From Gavia stellata (lineage: Eukaryota; Chordata; Aves; Gaviiformes; Gaviidae), in assembly GCF_030936135.1 (NCBI RefSeq), contig NC_082599.1:6372847-6436846 (forward strand): a DNA stretch of 64,000 bases, read 5' to 3'. Position 1 is the stretch's first letter, and the number at the start of each line of letters is the position of its first letter. The translations under genes and the position numbers were made by a program. The notes beneath the pieces are model-generated. The model made no database searches and was not told the origin of the DNA. It worked only from the letters and a program-made list of their open reading frames with translations. Shown one piece after another: positions 50,400-62,652 of this stretch.

Positions 50400-50574
50400 T
50401 GTCTGTTGTGGTATATGTTAATGCATTTTTATAGTTTTCAGTAGCTTGTACATAGTCCTCCCAGCTCAGGTAGTGCTGGACATTAATCAGTGCTGCCAGC
50501 TTCTTCTGAGAATAAATCGTTCCTGGCTGTTCCAAAGAGACATGTTTCAGTCTTCTCTGTTGTATTTCAAAAGC
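50400..50574 (-). pseudogene. TTC21A: TTC21A exon remnant (LEQPGTIYSQKKLAA)
   Basis: The acceptor TTGCTACAG is followed by AFEIQQRRLKHVSLEQPG and YSQKKLAALI, matching human ALDLQSRILKRVPLEQP / PSQKQLAASI. A 3-residue deletion removes the FAE segment before HYL. The donor GACA|GTAAAG is weak and shifted from the human boundary. Confidence 0.8.
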
Positions 50575-52834
50575 CTGTAGCAATGATGAACAGTGTAAGA
50601 GAGATTCATGAAAATGAAATAACAATTGCAACAATTTCTGACAGTTTTTCAGAGCAGTTTCTTTTGTGTCTGTGTGTTGTTTGGGTATCCACCTGAGGAG
50701 TGAACATCTGCCTTTAAATCGCCTATTCTTGGTCCGAAACGGAGAACTCAGTTCAACACTCCTATCACTAGATTTGTGTCCTAAAAGCCAGACTGGTATT
50801 AAAAGATAAATCTCTTTCAGTCATGGCACGCTGAGGCTTTTTCATTTTGCATAAATAACATATTAACTAGACTTGTGCAACCAGACCTGTGCCTGTGGGG
50901 AGGGCATGGCCATTGGACTATAATATCAATATTTTTTTCTTCCAAGAATGTTTCATACATAAATGCGGATGACTGAGAATACAGTCAAATAACTAACCAT
51001 CCATCGAAAGATCATGCCTTTTCCCAGTGGATAGATGGTTCTCCCCATCTCCTGGCTTGACCCTTGCCTCTCTTAAGTTTACTTCAATGAAATCTTTCTT
51101 AAAATGCTTAACTCTTCTGATGCAGAATATGGGGAGACTGATGGGGGTAGATGAAGCTATGAATTCCACCACTGCAGTGACTACATCCTGATTTTAGCAC
51201 TGCTTTTTATCAATGGATAATTCTCAGTATATAAAATTTACCCTTTTTCAGTATGTCGCCCCAGGGATTATGGACTTTAATGGTATCTGGGATGGTGCTG
51301 TCTCTGCAGGCAGGTGAACTGTATTAAAAGAACTATGTTTACATTAAAATTCCTGCTCTATCTCTGATGGATTCACAAATATATTTCTAATCTGAAATCA
51401 GTTTCTCACTCACAGAAACGCACACATATACCTGGCTCCCACACCACTTCCCCTACTCACGGAATGGCTTAATATTTGTCACACTAACACACATACCCTC
51501 ACCTGCTCCAGGTACTGGAACTACAGACACACAAGCCCCTATCACCCATGGTCCCCATCCCAGTTGCTGGCACTCAGACCTCCATATAGACATCGCAGAC
51601 TGTGCCTCATCCAGGAGAATTGTTAAAAATTGAGTTTAATGAGACTGTGCTGATCAGACACATGGCATGGCTAGACAAGCGCACTCATCAGCAGCCTGTT
51701 TACAGGTGACCAACCCCTTTTATTTCCTTATACCTCTATTTTCCCATGGTTGTTCCTCCCCAAACCACCTTGATCCCTCCCTTTCCCCAGCTTTGCTTCC
51801 TCTGCTAAACATCTCATGGTAAGTCTTGTAAAACCCCCAATGCTCTTCCCCTGCATCTCATTATGTGTCCCATATCCCCCCAGGCAGTAGTCCTCCTTAA
51901 TCCAATGATGCTCTGGAGAACCTTCCCTGTTGACTCATGATGACAGGCTTCACTCTAGCCCAGGGGAGCTCACCTGTGACAGCCCCGGGAGGAGCCAGAG
52001 CAGGGTGTCTGTTTCTGAGACTGCATTATTGGGGTTTCCCTTCCATATCGTGTAAGCTAAGAAAGCAAACTAAACAGTGCATGGAACACATCTGGACATG
52101 GACTGGACATGACATCAAAAACTGTCAGGCATGGTAACAGCGTGAGAAGCTGACAAAAGTTACAGAAAATGCCACAAGAGATGGATGGATTTTGCAGGGG
52201 GTTTATGGGGCGTTACTTCAGAAATGGCTGGCCCTCACAGATAACTGGAGGGGAGCAGTGAGGACCTTTTTGTTGAGCAGAATCTTGCAAGGCCAACAGC
52301 ACAGAGTTAAGTATATCAGTGATTCCACATAAGGCCTAGGTAATCCATCAGAAATACCAAATAAGTTTATGGATGTAGCAAAACTGGCACCAATGGGGAA
52401 AATGTAATGAGGAGATGAGACTGGGTTAAAGAAAGGGCAGTACAAAGGTGGCAAAAAGTAGGGTCAAGATACAGGAAAAGGGATAAAAATGTGTGGGAAT
52501 CATGTCATCAGTGATGTCTGGACACATCTGTTGAGCAGCCCTGGGCTCGTTCATTGTAGCTGGCGTAGGACAGTAAACCAAACCCGTTTGTTGTGATCAT
52601 ACTGTAAGAGTCAAACCTGCTTCCACAGCCAAGAGGAGCGGGGTAGAGGCAGGGGTGGGTGGCTGGAGAACATCTGGACAGGTGGACTGAGCATCCTGGT
52701 ACCACCTCTTCTGGGCCTGACTCCATTGGCAGCTACTCACCACTTCATAACACTCTCTGTCGATCACCTTTGGACAACAACCAGGAGAGATAAAAAGGTG
52801 CAATATCACAATCATCTTCAGCATCAAAGATCAG
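50575..52834. other. Intronic DNA of the TTC21A remnant, nothing seen
   Basis: No exon or clear repeat. The expected middle TTC21A exons were not recognised here. Confidence 0.45.
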
Positions 52835-53962
52835 AGGAAGTACAGGCTGGTCAGCCTAACTCAGTTGTTGGGAAGGTTATGGCACAAATACTCAAAGTCA
52901 TTTCCAGCCACCTGAAGGACAAGAAGGTGATTGAGATCAGCCAGTATGGATTTACCAAGGGAAAATTGCAGCTGACTGCTCTTCCTTCCACGATGAGATG
53001 ACTGGCTGTGTGGATAAGACAACAGTGGATGTTGTACATCATCTCGACTGTAGCAAGGCCTTTAACACAGTCTCCCACAGAATCCTTATAGCCAAATTGG
53101 TGACATACGGACTGGAAGACTAAATAATAAGGTGAATGCGTGGATTGTCAGGTTAATTGTGGCCAATTACTAGTGGCAGGCCTCAGGTCAATACTGTTCA
53201 ATATCTTTATTAACGATCTGGATGATGGGATAGAGTGCTCTCCCATTAAATTTGCAGATATTACCCTACCAGGGAAGTGGTTGATAGGCTGGGGGAGACA
53301 GAAAGATACAGAGAGCCTGGAAACGGGCTGGCAGAAACCTCCTGAAGTTCAACAAAGGCAAATGCAAAGTCCTGCCCCTGGGATGGAATAACCACATGCA
53401 ACTGTGCAGGCTGGGGGATGACTGACTGGAAAGCAGCTCTGCAGAAAAGGATTTGGGAGTCCTGGTGAACAACAAGTTGAACATGAGTCAGCAGTGAGCT
53501 CGTGCAGCAAATAAAGCCCATCATGTGTTGGGCTGAATTAGCTAGAGTGTAGCCAGCAGGTGAAGGGAATTAATTCTCCCCCCCTATTCAGCAGCTGCTA
53601 GACTGCATCTCTGGAATACTGTGTCCAGTTCTGTGCTCCCCAATGCAAGAAAAACATTCACATACTGGAACAAGTCCAGTAAGGGGCTACAAAGATGTTA
53701 AGGGGGCTGAAGCCTAAAGAGTTAATCAGCTCACCCTCTTTAGGCTCCCTTAGGAGTGATTCAGTCACTTAAACATAGGCTTATACAGCCATTTTAAGTG
53801 CCCCAGAATACCTGATGCATTCTCACTGGGCTGGCAGTCTGATATAGGATCTATGTCTGAACCTGGTCCTGGACAACTGGCTCTAGGTAGCCCTGCTTGA
53901 GCACTGGGTTGGACAAGATGACCTCCGGGTCTCTTCCAACCTCAAACATTCTGTGATTCCAT
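52835..53962 (+). mobile_element. CR1 LINE, old and degraded, 1.1 kb
   Basis: Fragments of CR1 ORF2 in several frames: KKVIEISQYGFTKGK, then the NIFINDLDDGIECSPIKFAD reverse-transcriptase block, then a 3' tail TCTTCCAACCTCAAACATTCTGTG. Many stops and frameshifts make it clearly older than the 47.6 kb copy. Confidence 0.88.
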
Positions 53963-56900
53963 GGGATACCCATTCACTTCTGCAGCTTTCAGGCAACTTA
54001 ATACAAACACTATTCAAGTGATTTCAATTTGCTGATGACTGCATTACTGCTTGACTGCTATCAACACAGTTAGCCTGCTCCTTCATCAAGCAGTGCAGCT
54101 TAAATGATGGAACATTTCCAAGATCTCTGTTTGTACAGGAAATACCTTCGCCTACCAACCCAAGCAGTCGTGATAGCACTGGCACACTGGTGCAGTAACG
54201 GAGACAAAAGAATGAATTACTTAGTCTCTGCAAGTCTCAGTAATAAGAAAAATAAGACTATTAAACACATATTATGCTGAATGGCTATACTAAATTTAGT
54301 TGCACTCCAGAGCTTTGGAAACACCAACTTTCTTTACCAGTGAACATCAGTATTTTATTTACATTAAATGGGAATTCTCTCTTGTGAATACAAGAAGGAG
54401 CTTGAAACACACTACAACAGTTTACCAAAATCAGCAAAACTGCATACAGCTGAACCCTTGCCTCTGCCTGGCAACTTTTATGTGTAGAAAGATCTTTATT
54501 TGTGCTTCTCCAGGGTTGCAAGAGTCAATTCTTTACAAGTTCTGTAGAGGTGATACTGTTAAGAAGATGATGATAATTCAATTTTTTCATGTGTGCAGTA
54601 CATATGAAAATGCTGTCTTATCATTGTTACGGAGACAACTGCTTTCAGAATTCCTGTTTGTGAGCATCCTGTGCATGTCTTCAAAGAGGTATAAACAAAT
54701 ATGACTGAAGATCTTCATAGATTTATTAATATTTGCCAGTGAAGTGAATAATCTTGTCAGATACATAATAATTCAGGACTAAATTCAATTGCTCACACAT
54801 TGGCATCTAGTGCCTCTGGAGATCCCGCAAAGTAGTGAAGTGAGGGCTTGCCTCCCTCTTTTCTTGGGAGCTGCTTTTAAGCTGAGGCTTTACCACCAGC
54901 CTCAGTCTCTGCCACACCCCAGCAGTATAGCAGCTATGTCTGTCCCCAGTTTCCGATCGTGGCCCTAATCCAGACTCGTTGGCTTAGCCAGCTGGAAGAA
55001 GAAAGTGCTTAGGCCCTAACACCCTGCCAATGTCCAACACACTGGGCTATCACAAATTGCAGCAGCTGTCCAGTGCAAACAGGTGAACCAACCTCTGGTA
55101 CGGTCAATGGAGTCTACAAAGCTGTTGATCTGACTTAATGTAGGTGTCTGCTTTAGGTGAGCTGAACAATTCTTCACTTTCTAGACCTCCATTGACTATA
55201 ATGGGAGCTTTGACACCCAAGGCTCAAGTCATTTACCTGCACGTAGCTGTCTTGTACCATCTGAGATGCCACACAGTATCTCACCTCCCTTTCAGATACT
55301 GTTCCGGAAAGGCACTAGCATCCTGTCATTCGTGTGTAACAACTAACAGTCTTGTTCAGATTTCTCAATCTGCCCTAAGGCATCTCAGCTGGCACTGAAA
55401 ACCCATGTTTAAGCAAATGAATTAGGACCGTAGACATTACATAGACATCTTAATGTTGACCTGAACACCACCCTAATAAGCACTATTCCACCAAGGACAA
55501 TAATACTGCCATCAAGTAGTTTCCCACTCAATGTCAAGTTCACTTTTTTCAAAACAGATCAAGCAATAAAATGCATCCTTTGAAGTAAGTTCAGCATCTT
55601 TAAGAGATGGACAAAAACACTTTTTCAGGACAATAAAGATCCTGTAAATCATCTGCACAAGTTCAAGAAGAAATTAATCTCCTTAAGAAAATGCAGTTTA
55701 AACAGGTTTTATCTACTAGATGCTCTTCCTCTTATTTTTGAATAATGAATTTGTGTAATCTGTCCTCAGTAGAGCTTAGTTCCTATTCCCAATCGTTTTG
55801 ACCAAAACATTACTGCTTGTTTAGGGTCAACTTCTTTGATCATCTTAAAATTTATTATAGGCATATTATTATACAAATATCTTGTATTGATAATGAGTGG
55901 AGACCTAATATTCCATTACCATTTTTCATCATTCTTGATTTTTTTAATTAATTAAACTCATTCAAAGAATTTCCTCTGAATTGCAAGCTTGCTTCTGAAG
56001 CTTACTTCTGAAGCTTACTGAGTTCAGACAGTCAATATTTGAAAACATTTACTGCTTTGAAATTTTGAATTTGAATGTTTACTCCTTTATAATTTCTGAT
56101 GAGTTCTACAGAAAACAGTTCTGAAAGAGGCCAAAGATTTTTATTCGCAATACACAATTCTTCTGCCATACTGAACAATTACTTGTACAATGGGGATGAA
56201 AAATCTTTAATTATAGGAGCTACAGCTGAGAAGTGCCTGTTTTTCTCCACCGATGACTAACTGAAATGCAGCTTTGTATACTATATCTACATATCTAAAT
56301 GTATTTTAGAACGGTCAGCATACATTTCACATATCAACTTCCATTTACATAGGAACCTTTAGAAAAGAGCGATATTGCAAGGAAGTTGTAATTGCTAAGC
56401 ACACAAATAGCTTTGAAAAATAAGCATTTAAATTTTACAGTACTCTACATTGTTTTAGTTCCATTACCATGAACGATAAATGACGTTTCTTTCAAAATTC
56501 AGTGTCTGCAAAAGCAAAGACCTCATATAGATATCATTGTGTGAAAATGCCACAACACTGCATTATTTCTAGTGGCTTAAAGCCTTATAACAATCAGAAT
56601 ATAGTTTGAATGACCTGCCAATTGTAATGTTTTTAACCCTGCCTTACCAATTAGCTGTTTTGTATCATGTACTGACTTTATTATAAAAGGAAAATCCTCT
56701 ATTGGTAAAGTATTTTGCAGAATGCTGAAAATACAACTCTTAGCCATTTACTGACAATAATACAATCCTATTTTTAATGTCTAATACACAAGTAACAGTA
56801 TAAAACTTAAAAAGTAAGGTTTCAAAAAGTATTTACCCAGAAGCTTGACAACAATTTCAGTCCTCCAGTTAAGGAATAGCCAGTTTTGACTACATCAATG

Positions 56901-57529
56901 TGCAGGTAGGTAACCTTTGTACAATGTCACAGATATGACCACACAGTCCTCTCCGAATGTTTTCAGACTGTTTTCTGTATAACACAATTCACGAGGGAAG
57001 AATAATCATGGAAAGAAATACAGGAAGAAGCAGCCCGAAACTCTTCTTAAACTCCTTGTACCTCTCTCTCAGTAGGTCAGGATTTGCCTCTTAGTGGATT
57101 AGTCTGTAAGACCTGTTCAGAAAGCCTTTTAATTCCAGACTCCTTGCCTGTGGCACACAATTACATCAAAGTAATTCCAAAGTTACAACCAAATGTAAGT
57201 AGACCTGATGAAAGAGTTTTACCCCCAACCATTATTTTATTTTACCACTGTAGAAAAAAACCAAAAACATTCTTCCTCATCAGAAAAAGTTTTGGATTAA
57301 TGTAGAAGTAGCCACTAAAAAAAAAAAATCAATTAATTTTCCCAGATTTTATAACAAACAAAAAATGCAATCTAGCTAATTATAATCTTAAGCACAGTTT
57401 AAGCACATGGATTAGTTTTTGCATATTTATATTTTCTTGTATCTGGCTAAAAGTGTGATTATCTCCATTTACTTTTTAAATAGTGAGAACTTCTGTCTTG
57501 TTATAGATGAAATTCCATTTATACGCTAC
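53963..57529. other. AT-rich intronic DNA of the TTC21A remnant
   Basis: 3.6 kb where many TTC21A middle exons should lie. One 41-base candidate (56469-56509, - strand, TLNFERNV between good splice signals) faintly resembles the family ALNMLRNI but is too short to call. Nothing else is supported. Confidence 0.4.
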
Positions 57530-57681
57530 CTTTCTGCATCCAGGAGACATTTTCAGCATTCTGTCAAGTCCTTCATCATTTTTATCCATTAGCCATAAAA
57601 ACATTCCTGCATAATATAACTTATCAGTCCCTGCATTTTTCCTGTTTCTTTTGTTTTCCAGCTCTAAACCAGCTTCACAAT
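57530..57681 (-). pseudogene. TTC21A: TTC21A exon remnant (LYYAGMFLWLM)
   Basis: The acceptor TGTTTTTAG is followed by a frame that includes KLYYAGMFLWLMDKNDEGLD and RMLKMSPGCRK, then donor GTAGCG. Human TTC21A reads ALYYAGLFLWLIGRHDKAKE here; about three residues before DRMLK are missing. Confidence 0.8.
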
Positions 57682-58999
57682 CTAAAAACAAATATTCAAC
57701 AAAAAATGTGCTAAATGTGTTAAATTTTGAAAAGTCATATAATGACAAAAACATCAAATGAAACAAGTCTCCTAATCCCTGAAACACACGTGTAGGTAGC
57801 TTCTCAGATTGTGTTACTGAAATAAAAATTGTTCAGCATTTGCCAGATTGGAAAGTAAATTAGTAAACCTTTCTCCTTTAGAAATTATATCTTTTAAAAA
57901 TAAATTATTTTTGCACAAAGGCACACTGAAAAATAATACACAATTCTCTGCTGATATAGAATCTAAATTTCTCATTACCTTGTATGGGACTTCAGCTCAG
58001 TCCCAACTGCTGCTGAACCTCAGGTTGCTCCGTGTGAGATGCAAGTGCTCTGTTTCTTTCAGGATCTTGTATTCTTAAAATTTATTACCTCTAACAGAAG
58101 AAATAGCTACTAGTTTGTGTTCTCCTCTGGTGTCTGAAATACTCTTGCGCTGATGTTCTAGAAACACCTATGCAACTAGTCAAAATAAATCTTTAGTGTA
58201 GCACAGATTCATCTTCAAGGTAGCTACATGAAAATAAAACTTGATTTCTCTTCATGAGAATACCATAATGTGATTACTACGAATTCTGCTATGCAATGCT
58301 GTTGTTTAATAATTTATTGAAATCTCTAGGCTTCGTATAAGTTGACAAATTGAATATGCAAGCACTGCTCAAGTGTTGAATAAACATGAGGTAAATTATT
58401 TTTCTAAATAAACAAAAATGTGTTGCAAAAGGGGCAGGTGATATTTTTTCAGTAATTTTAGTGACAGCAGCACTATTTTTGGTACTATTTTATTTAGCAA
58501 AATAGACAAAATATTACTTAAAACATATCTACATTTATCCTAGATTTCTTTCATTCTACAACTCCTAATTTAACCTGGATAAGTGGATGAAACACTGGGC
58601 TAATGTATTGCCAAATTTCTGACTGTTGAAACTTGTGACAAGTAATATGTAAAAGCACAGGGAAAAAAAACCCCTTATACCTATATTTTTAAACCTTTTG
58701 TTGCATAAATGAGTTACAAAAGACAACACCAGAATGGTTCTTTCTGGCTTTTCCTAATTGTAAGATAGCACCTTGCATTTGACCAGCAGAGATGTTGCAG
58801 ATGAATGGTTAATTAAGATGTTATTAGCAATCACTTAAAAGTTATTTGTATAAATAAACTCCGAGCCACAGTCTAATTACATTGTTTCATTTGCATGCGC
58901 TATCACAGTAAGTTATTCTTAGTGCATGCATGTTTCTATGATAGCTTTGTAAACTACGTGGAATAGCAAGGAATAATGAGCTATAAGCATTAACATTAA

Positions 59000-60830
59000 G
59001 AACAGCTGTGTTGGGTCAAACCAAAGCTACACCTACCCCACTCTCAACCTGCAACAGCAGCTCTAAAGCTCTTAGCAATGACTAAGATGGAGACGTGTAA
59101 ATGATGCTTCCCTCGAACAGTCTCGCAGCCTTCAGATGGCTTCAGCTCAGAAAATACCTTTTGTTGCATCGGTTTCTGTGTACTTATTGGTCTTCCCCAG
59201 ATTCTTCTGCAGTGAACTTGCCCACTGCCTCCTTGGGTCCAAATAAATTCTTGGCATCACAATCTCCCGTGGTAGAGAGTTGCAGAACTCAATTAACTGT
59301 TACGTGAAAAATCACCTCCTTTTGCTTACTTTGAATGTGGGCCCTCATAGTTTCAACAGTCCGCTTGTTATTAAATTGAAAGAGAGCAAACACTAAATCC
59401 CTGACTACCCTCTCCATACCACAAATGATTTTATAGCGCATTCTCTCTTCAGTTGTCTCTCTTCCAAATGAAAAATCCCTGGTTTACTTAATCATTCCCT
59501 ATGTGGTAACTAGTGAAACCTTTAATCATTGCTGCTGCCCTTTTTCAAGCTTTCCCATTTCCGCTATTTTTTCTTTTTTTAATGGAAGGACAAGATGTGG
59601 GAAAACTATGAGTTTATACAGTAATTCAACAATGTCCACTTTCTTAGTCTCCATTGTTTTCCTGATAGTTCTTAATAATGGATTTGCTTTTTGGCTATTT
59701 CTGATTTCTGAAATGACACTTTGCAAACTCTAGATCTCACTTCAGGCTGTTGCTGAACAGCTCAAATCCCTTATTTCACATGTGGAATTAGTCAGGATTT
59801 TTCCCCACGCGTATAATTTTGTTTATCTACACTTAATTATACCTGCGGTTTTATTGCCCACCTAATCTTCTAAGATGCTTCTGCAGTTCTGCAATTGCTC
59901 TTTGGTTTTGCTGTTCTGAAGAATTCCATAACATCGGTACACTTTGTCATCTCACTGCTTATCGCTTTTTCCAGGACTTTTAGAATATGAAGAAAAGCAG
60001 GGTCTAACCGTTTTTTTGGATAACTCTTTGGATTATCTTTCCAAGCAGCGATCATTCACTCCTATAATCTACTTATCTTTTAACCATTCCTCTAAATAAA
60101 TATATCTTATGGTATTGCTGCTTAGTTTCCTTGATAAGCCCTTGATAAAGCTTTGATAAGGGAGTTTTTGAAATCTAAACAACCAGATCACTCCTTTCTG
60201 TATGTTTGTTAACGCCTTTAGGAACTCCAATAGATGTGTGAGACAGGACATCCCTTTATCAAAGCCACGTTGACTCTCCCCAAGAATAGAATACTCAGGT
60301 ACCCACTAAAACTATTATTTATTATAGTTTCTATTACTTTGTTGACAGATGCTTACAGACCTCCCCTTCAGATCTCTACTAGAATCCTTTTTTAAAAAAT
60401 AGGGTATTTGCTGCTTTCTAGTCCCCTGCAGTCGATGTGCTTTTAAGTAAGAAGTTCAATACAACTGCTTGTATGTGTGCTATGCCATTCCCAAGTCCCT
60501 TTGAAGAGTTTGGGTAAGTACCACCTATTCCTGCAAACTGTTATTGTTCATTTTGTCTGTTCCATAGTCTCTTTGACCTTCACCTTAATTTAAGACAAGA
60601 TGCTCTGATGAATTTCCTACAAAGAAAGGTTTGGGCATGGGAAGCTCCTCCCTATTTTCCATGGTAAACACAAATGCAAATAATTCCTGTAGAATATTTT
60701 TGCTATAGTCTTATTTTTCCTAGGTACTCCTTTTATACTGGGATCAGACTCTTCTCTGGCATCTACTTTTGGTATGTCTGAAGAAAGATTTCTTATTTTT
60801 ATTATTTGTAGAAACAGAATTACATGGCCA
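59000..60830 (-). mobile_element. Very old CR1-type LINE, about 1.8 kb
   Basis: A long run matches, in order and direction, the CR1-type LINEs familiar from turtle and crocodile genomes: GTTGGGTCAAACCAAAG near 59009; a CTCTTCAGTTGTCTCTCTTCC segment near 59446; AAGCCACGTTGACTCTCCCC near 60262. Segments in between are recognisable but heavily mutated with many indels. No open frame survives. Limits are approximate. Confidence 0.75.
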
Positions 60831-61534
60831 ACGCTGTAGTTCTTCATTGGCACACCTGTTATAAAAGACGTTCTGAAGAAAAGGAATTTAAGAAAAATAT
60901 AATTATTCTATAAGGTTCCCAAATATGTAGCAGAAAACACAGAAAAATGTTTGACACAATTTTATTTTTTCTGAATACTTCTGTACGCTTCTACCATATG
61001 CTCAATGAATGCGATGCACGGATCTGCAATCACAGCTTAGAGATAACACTGGGAAAAAAAGTCGCTTAAAAAGGCTTCTGAGAATATCCTGGCCTTTCTT
61101 TGGAGAAAAAATGAGCCAGTATGTATGGCTATTGAAGTGACAGGGAATTTAAGAGTTTCCCTTGGAAGCAATGGCAGCAGATGGAGAAAGCAGCTTTTTT
61201 TCTCTTCTGTCTTTATGCATTGCACTTGAACCACAGAAATTATGCAGATGGATCCTTTGGAAAAATGACATCTGGAGGTGAGAGCAGTAACTACCAAGGA
61301 GTTTTACTAAAATGCATGCTTTTATACTGGAATGAAAGTATTCGCACAGGAAATGTAACTGGCACTTTAACTACATTAATATAATGCTTCAAATTATTGC
61401 TAGTACTTTTAAAACTTTCAGAACTTTTTCATTAATGAGTTAAAGGCAGAATCAGAATTAATTCTAAGCAAAACAGAGTGGAGCAGATATGAAATTTCAG
61501 GGGAGTGGAAATATTACCACTTTTTAATAATTAC
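60831..61534. other. Intronic DNA of the TTC21A remnant, nothing seen
   Basis: No exon homology or repeat was recognised in this stretch. Confidence 0.45.
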
Positions 61535-61664
61535 CTAAACACAAGGCTCTCTACATCTTGAAAAACAGCAACTTTGGACCATTGATTTGCTTCTTCAGCT
61601 CTAAGGCTGCAAATTGTCTCAGCTGGTGGAAATACTCTCCTTGAGTGTAATACGTAATATATGC
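61535..61664 (-). pseudogene. TTC21A: TTC21A exon 2 remnant with premature stop
   Basis: It encodes AYITYYTQGEYFHQLRQFAA and GPKLLFFKM, then TAG at 61553-61551. This matches human IIYYSQEKYFHHVQQAA / DPVLKFFKAYGVL, where reading continues. The donor TTAG|GTAATT is good. At the expected acceptor the bases are AC rather than AG (61666-61665). The stop alone would end the protein about 40 residues in. Confidence 0.82.
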
Positions 61665-62032
61665 GTACAGGGAAGAACAGAACAGAAACACTTTCTCTTT
61701 TGAAATGTGCAAATTAGGTATTGGTAAAAAATAATAATCTTTCTGGATTATGCTAACAGGACTATAATTTTTAAAAGGCTGTTAGAGTGAGAACAGTAGT
61801 CTACTGTTTTTACAGAGATTTGTAAGAATATACGTGAAAAAAAATCAATTTATAAGTGAAAGTCTGCTCCTGCCAAACAAAAGGCTCCGAGACCCAAAGT
61901 GCCATTCAGCTGCAGGCTGGCTGCTGGAGGGGCTGCCCGGGCTCGGCAGGCAGCAGCCGATCCTCATTTCAAACAGAAGCAGTTCAGGGCATTTCGAGAG
62001 AGAGGGAAGGCCGAGGGGAGAGCGAGGGACCC

Positions 62033-62070
62033 CCCGACTGCCTCCCCGACTGCCTGCCCGACTGCCTTCC
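62033..62070. repeat. 12-bp tandem repeat, three units
   Basis: CCCGACTGCCTN repeats three times within the CpG island. Length polymorphism is possible. Confidence 0.75.
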
Positions 62071-62190
62071 CTCCCCGGGAGCGGCGCCTGGGTCTCTGCC
62101 TCCCTCCGAGGAGCCTGGGGGAGCCGCAGCCCGGCTCAGGGCTGTGACAGACCCTCTGCGGGCCAGACAAGCCCAGACAAGGCTGAGCAG

Positions 62191-62290
62191 CCCCGCAGCC
62201 CTCCGCTTCTCCTCAGCGTTCCCCCCGCTTCTCCTCAGCGCTCCCCCCGCAGCCCTCCGCTTCTCCTCAGCGCTCCCCCCGCAGCCGCTC
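62191..62290. repeat. GC-rich minisatellite in the GORASP1 promoter
   Basis: CTTCTCCTCAGCGYTCCCCCC repeats three times, two of them with a CGCAGCCCTCCG spacer. It is upstream of the GORASP1 start. Confidence 0.8.
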
Positions 62291-62589
62291 GGCCGTTTCC
62301 CGCCCAGAGACCCGTGGCTCGCGCCCCGCCCTCCCGCAGCAACGCCTCGCTTCCCCCGCCCCCTCCCCGGTTGCTAAGGGCGTCACCGCGTCACACACCC
62401 CACCAGGCCGGCAGGGAGCGGAGTAGAGCTGAACGCTTGTTCACCTCTGCCCTGCGCGGGTGCTGCGCTCGGCGCTCGCTTGCTCAGGCCTGCGACGCCC
62501 TCAGCTGAAGGAGCGGCGCGAGGGAGGTCCTCGTTGCTGTTGCCGCCGCCGCCGCTGCCGCCTGAGCGTCCTGTCCCGCGGTGGTGGGC

Positions 62590-62652
62590 ATGGGGCTGGG
62601 CTCGAGCTCCGAGGTCCCCGACGGTGGGGCCGAGGGCTTCCACGTACACGGG
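62590..62652 (+). CDS. GORASP1: GORASP1 exon 1 (GRASP65, N-terminus only)
   Basis: It codes MGLGSSSEVPDGGAEGFHVH then Gly (21 codons) and stops at the donor CACGGG|GTGAGG. GORASP1 is a peripheral Golgi protein whose PDZ-like GRASP domains link cisternae. Gly2 is the myristoylation site and is kept. The motif GGAEGFH is typical of the family start and closer to GORASP1 than GORASP2. Neighbouring TTC21A and CSRNP1 agree with the human order. The rest of the gene (PDZ domains) lies beyond the window; no second exon is seen up to 64000. Confidence 0.92.

Larger units (their letters stand above)
37492..61664 (-). pseudogene. TTC21A: TTC21A remnant (IFT139-like TPR protein), decayed
   Basis: Eight exon remnants on the - strand match TTC21A in correct order: 61535-61664, 57530-57681, 50400-50574, 47349-47430, 46740-46883, 44127-44171, 40495-40683, 37633-37700, plus a final exon at 37492-37549. 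The intact protein is about 1300 aa of TPR repeats related to the retrograde IFT-A subunit IFT139 (TTC21B). Lesions are a stop in the second exon, lost middle exons (roughly residues 145-850 not found), in-frame deletions, a phase clash and a frameshift near the C-terminus. LINE insertions fill the gaps. TTC21A is preferred over TTC21B because the locus lies between CSRNP1 and GORASP1, as in human, and because of motifs such as QQGVRTAEKLL. A missed set of diverged exons is the main alternative. Confidence 0.8.

Noticed and set aside
56469-56509. Possible 41-base TTC21A exon (TLNFERNV) with good splice signals
   Set aside because: Too short; a similarity of about five residues can be chance. 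Mentioned only as a candidate.
56641-56700. Possible TTC21A segment DFPFIIKS on the - strand
   Set aside because: Weak likeness to the family HPLYHLIKA motif, and no supporting acceptor.
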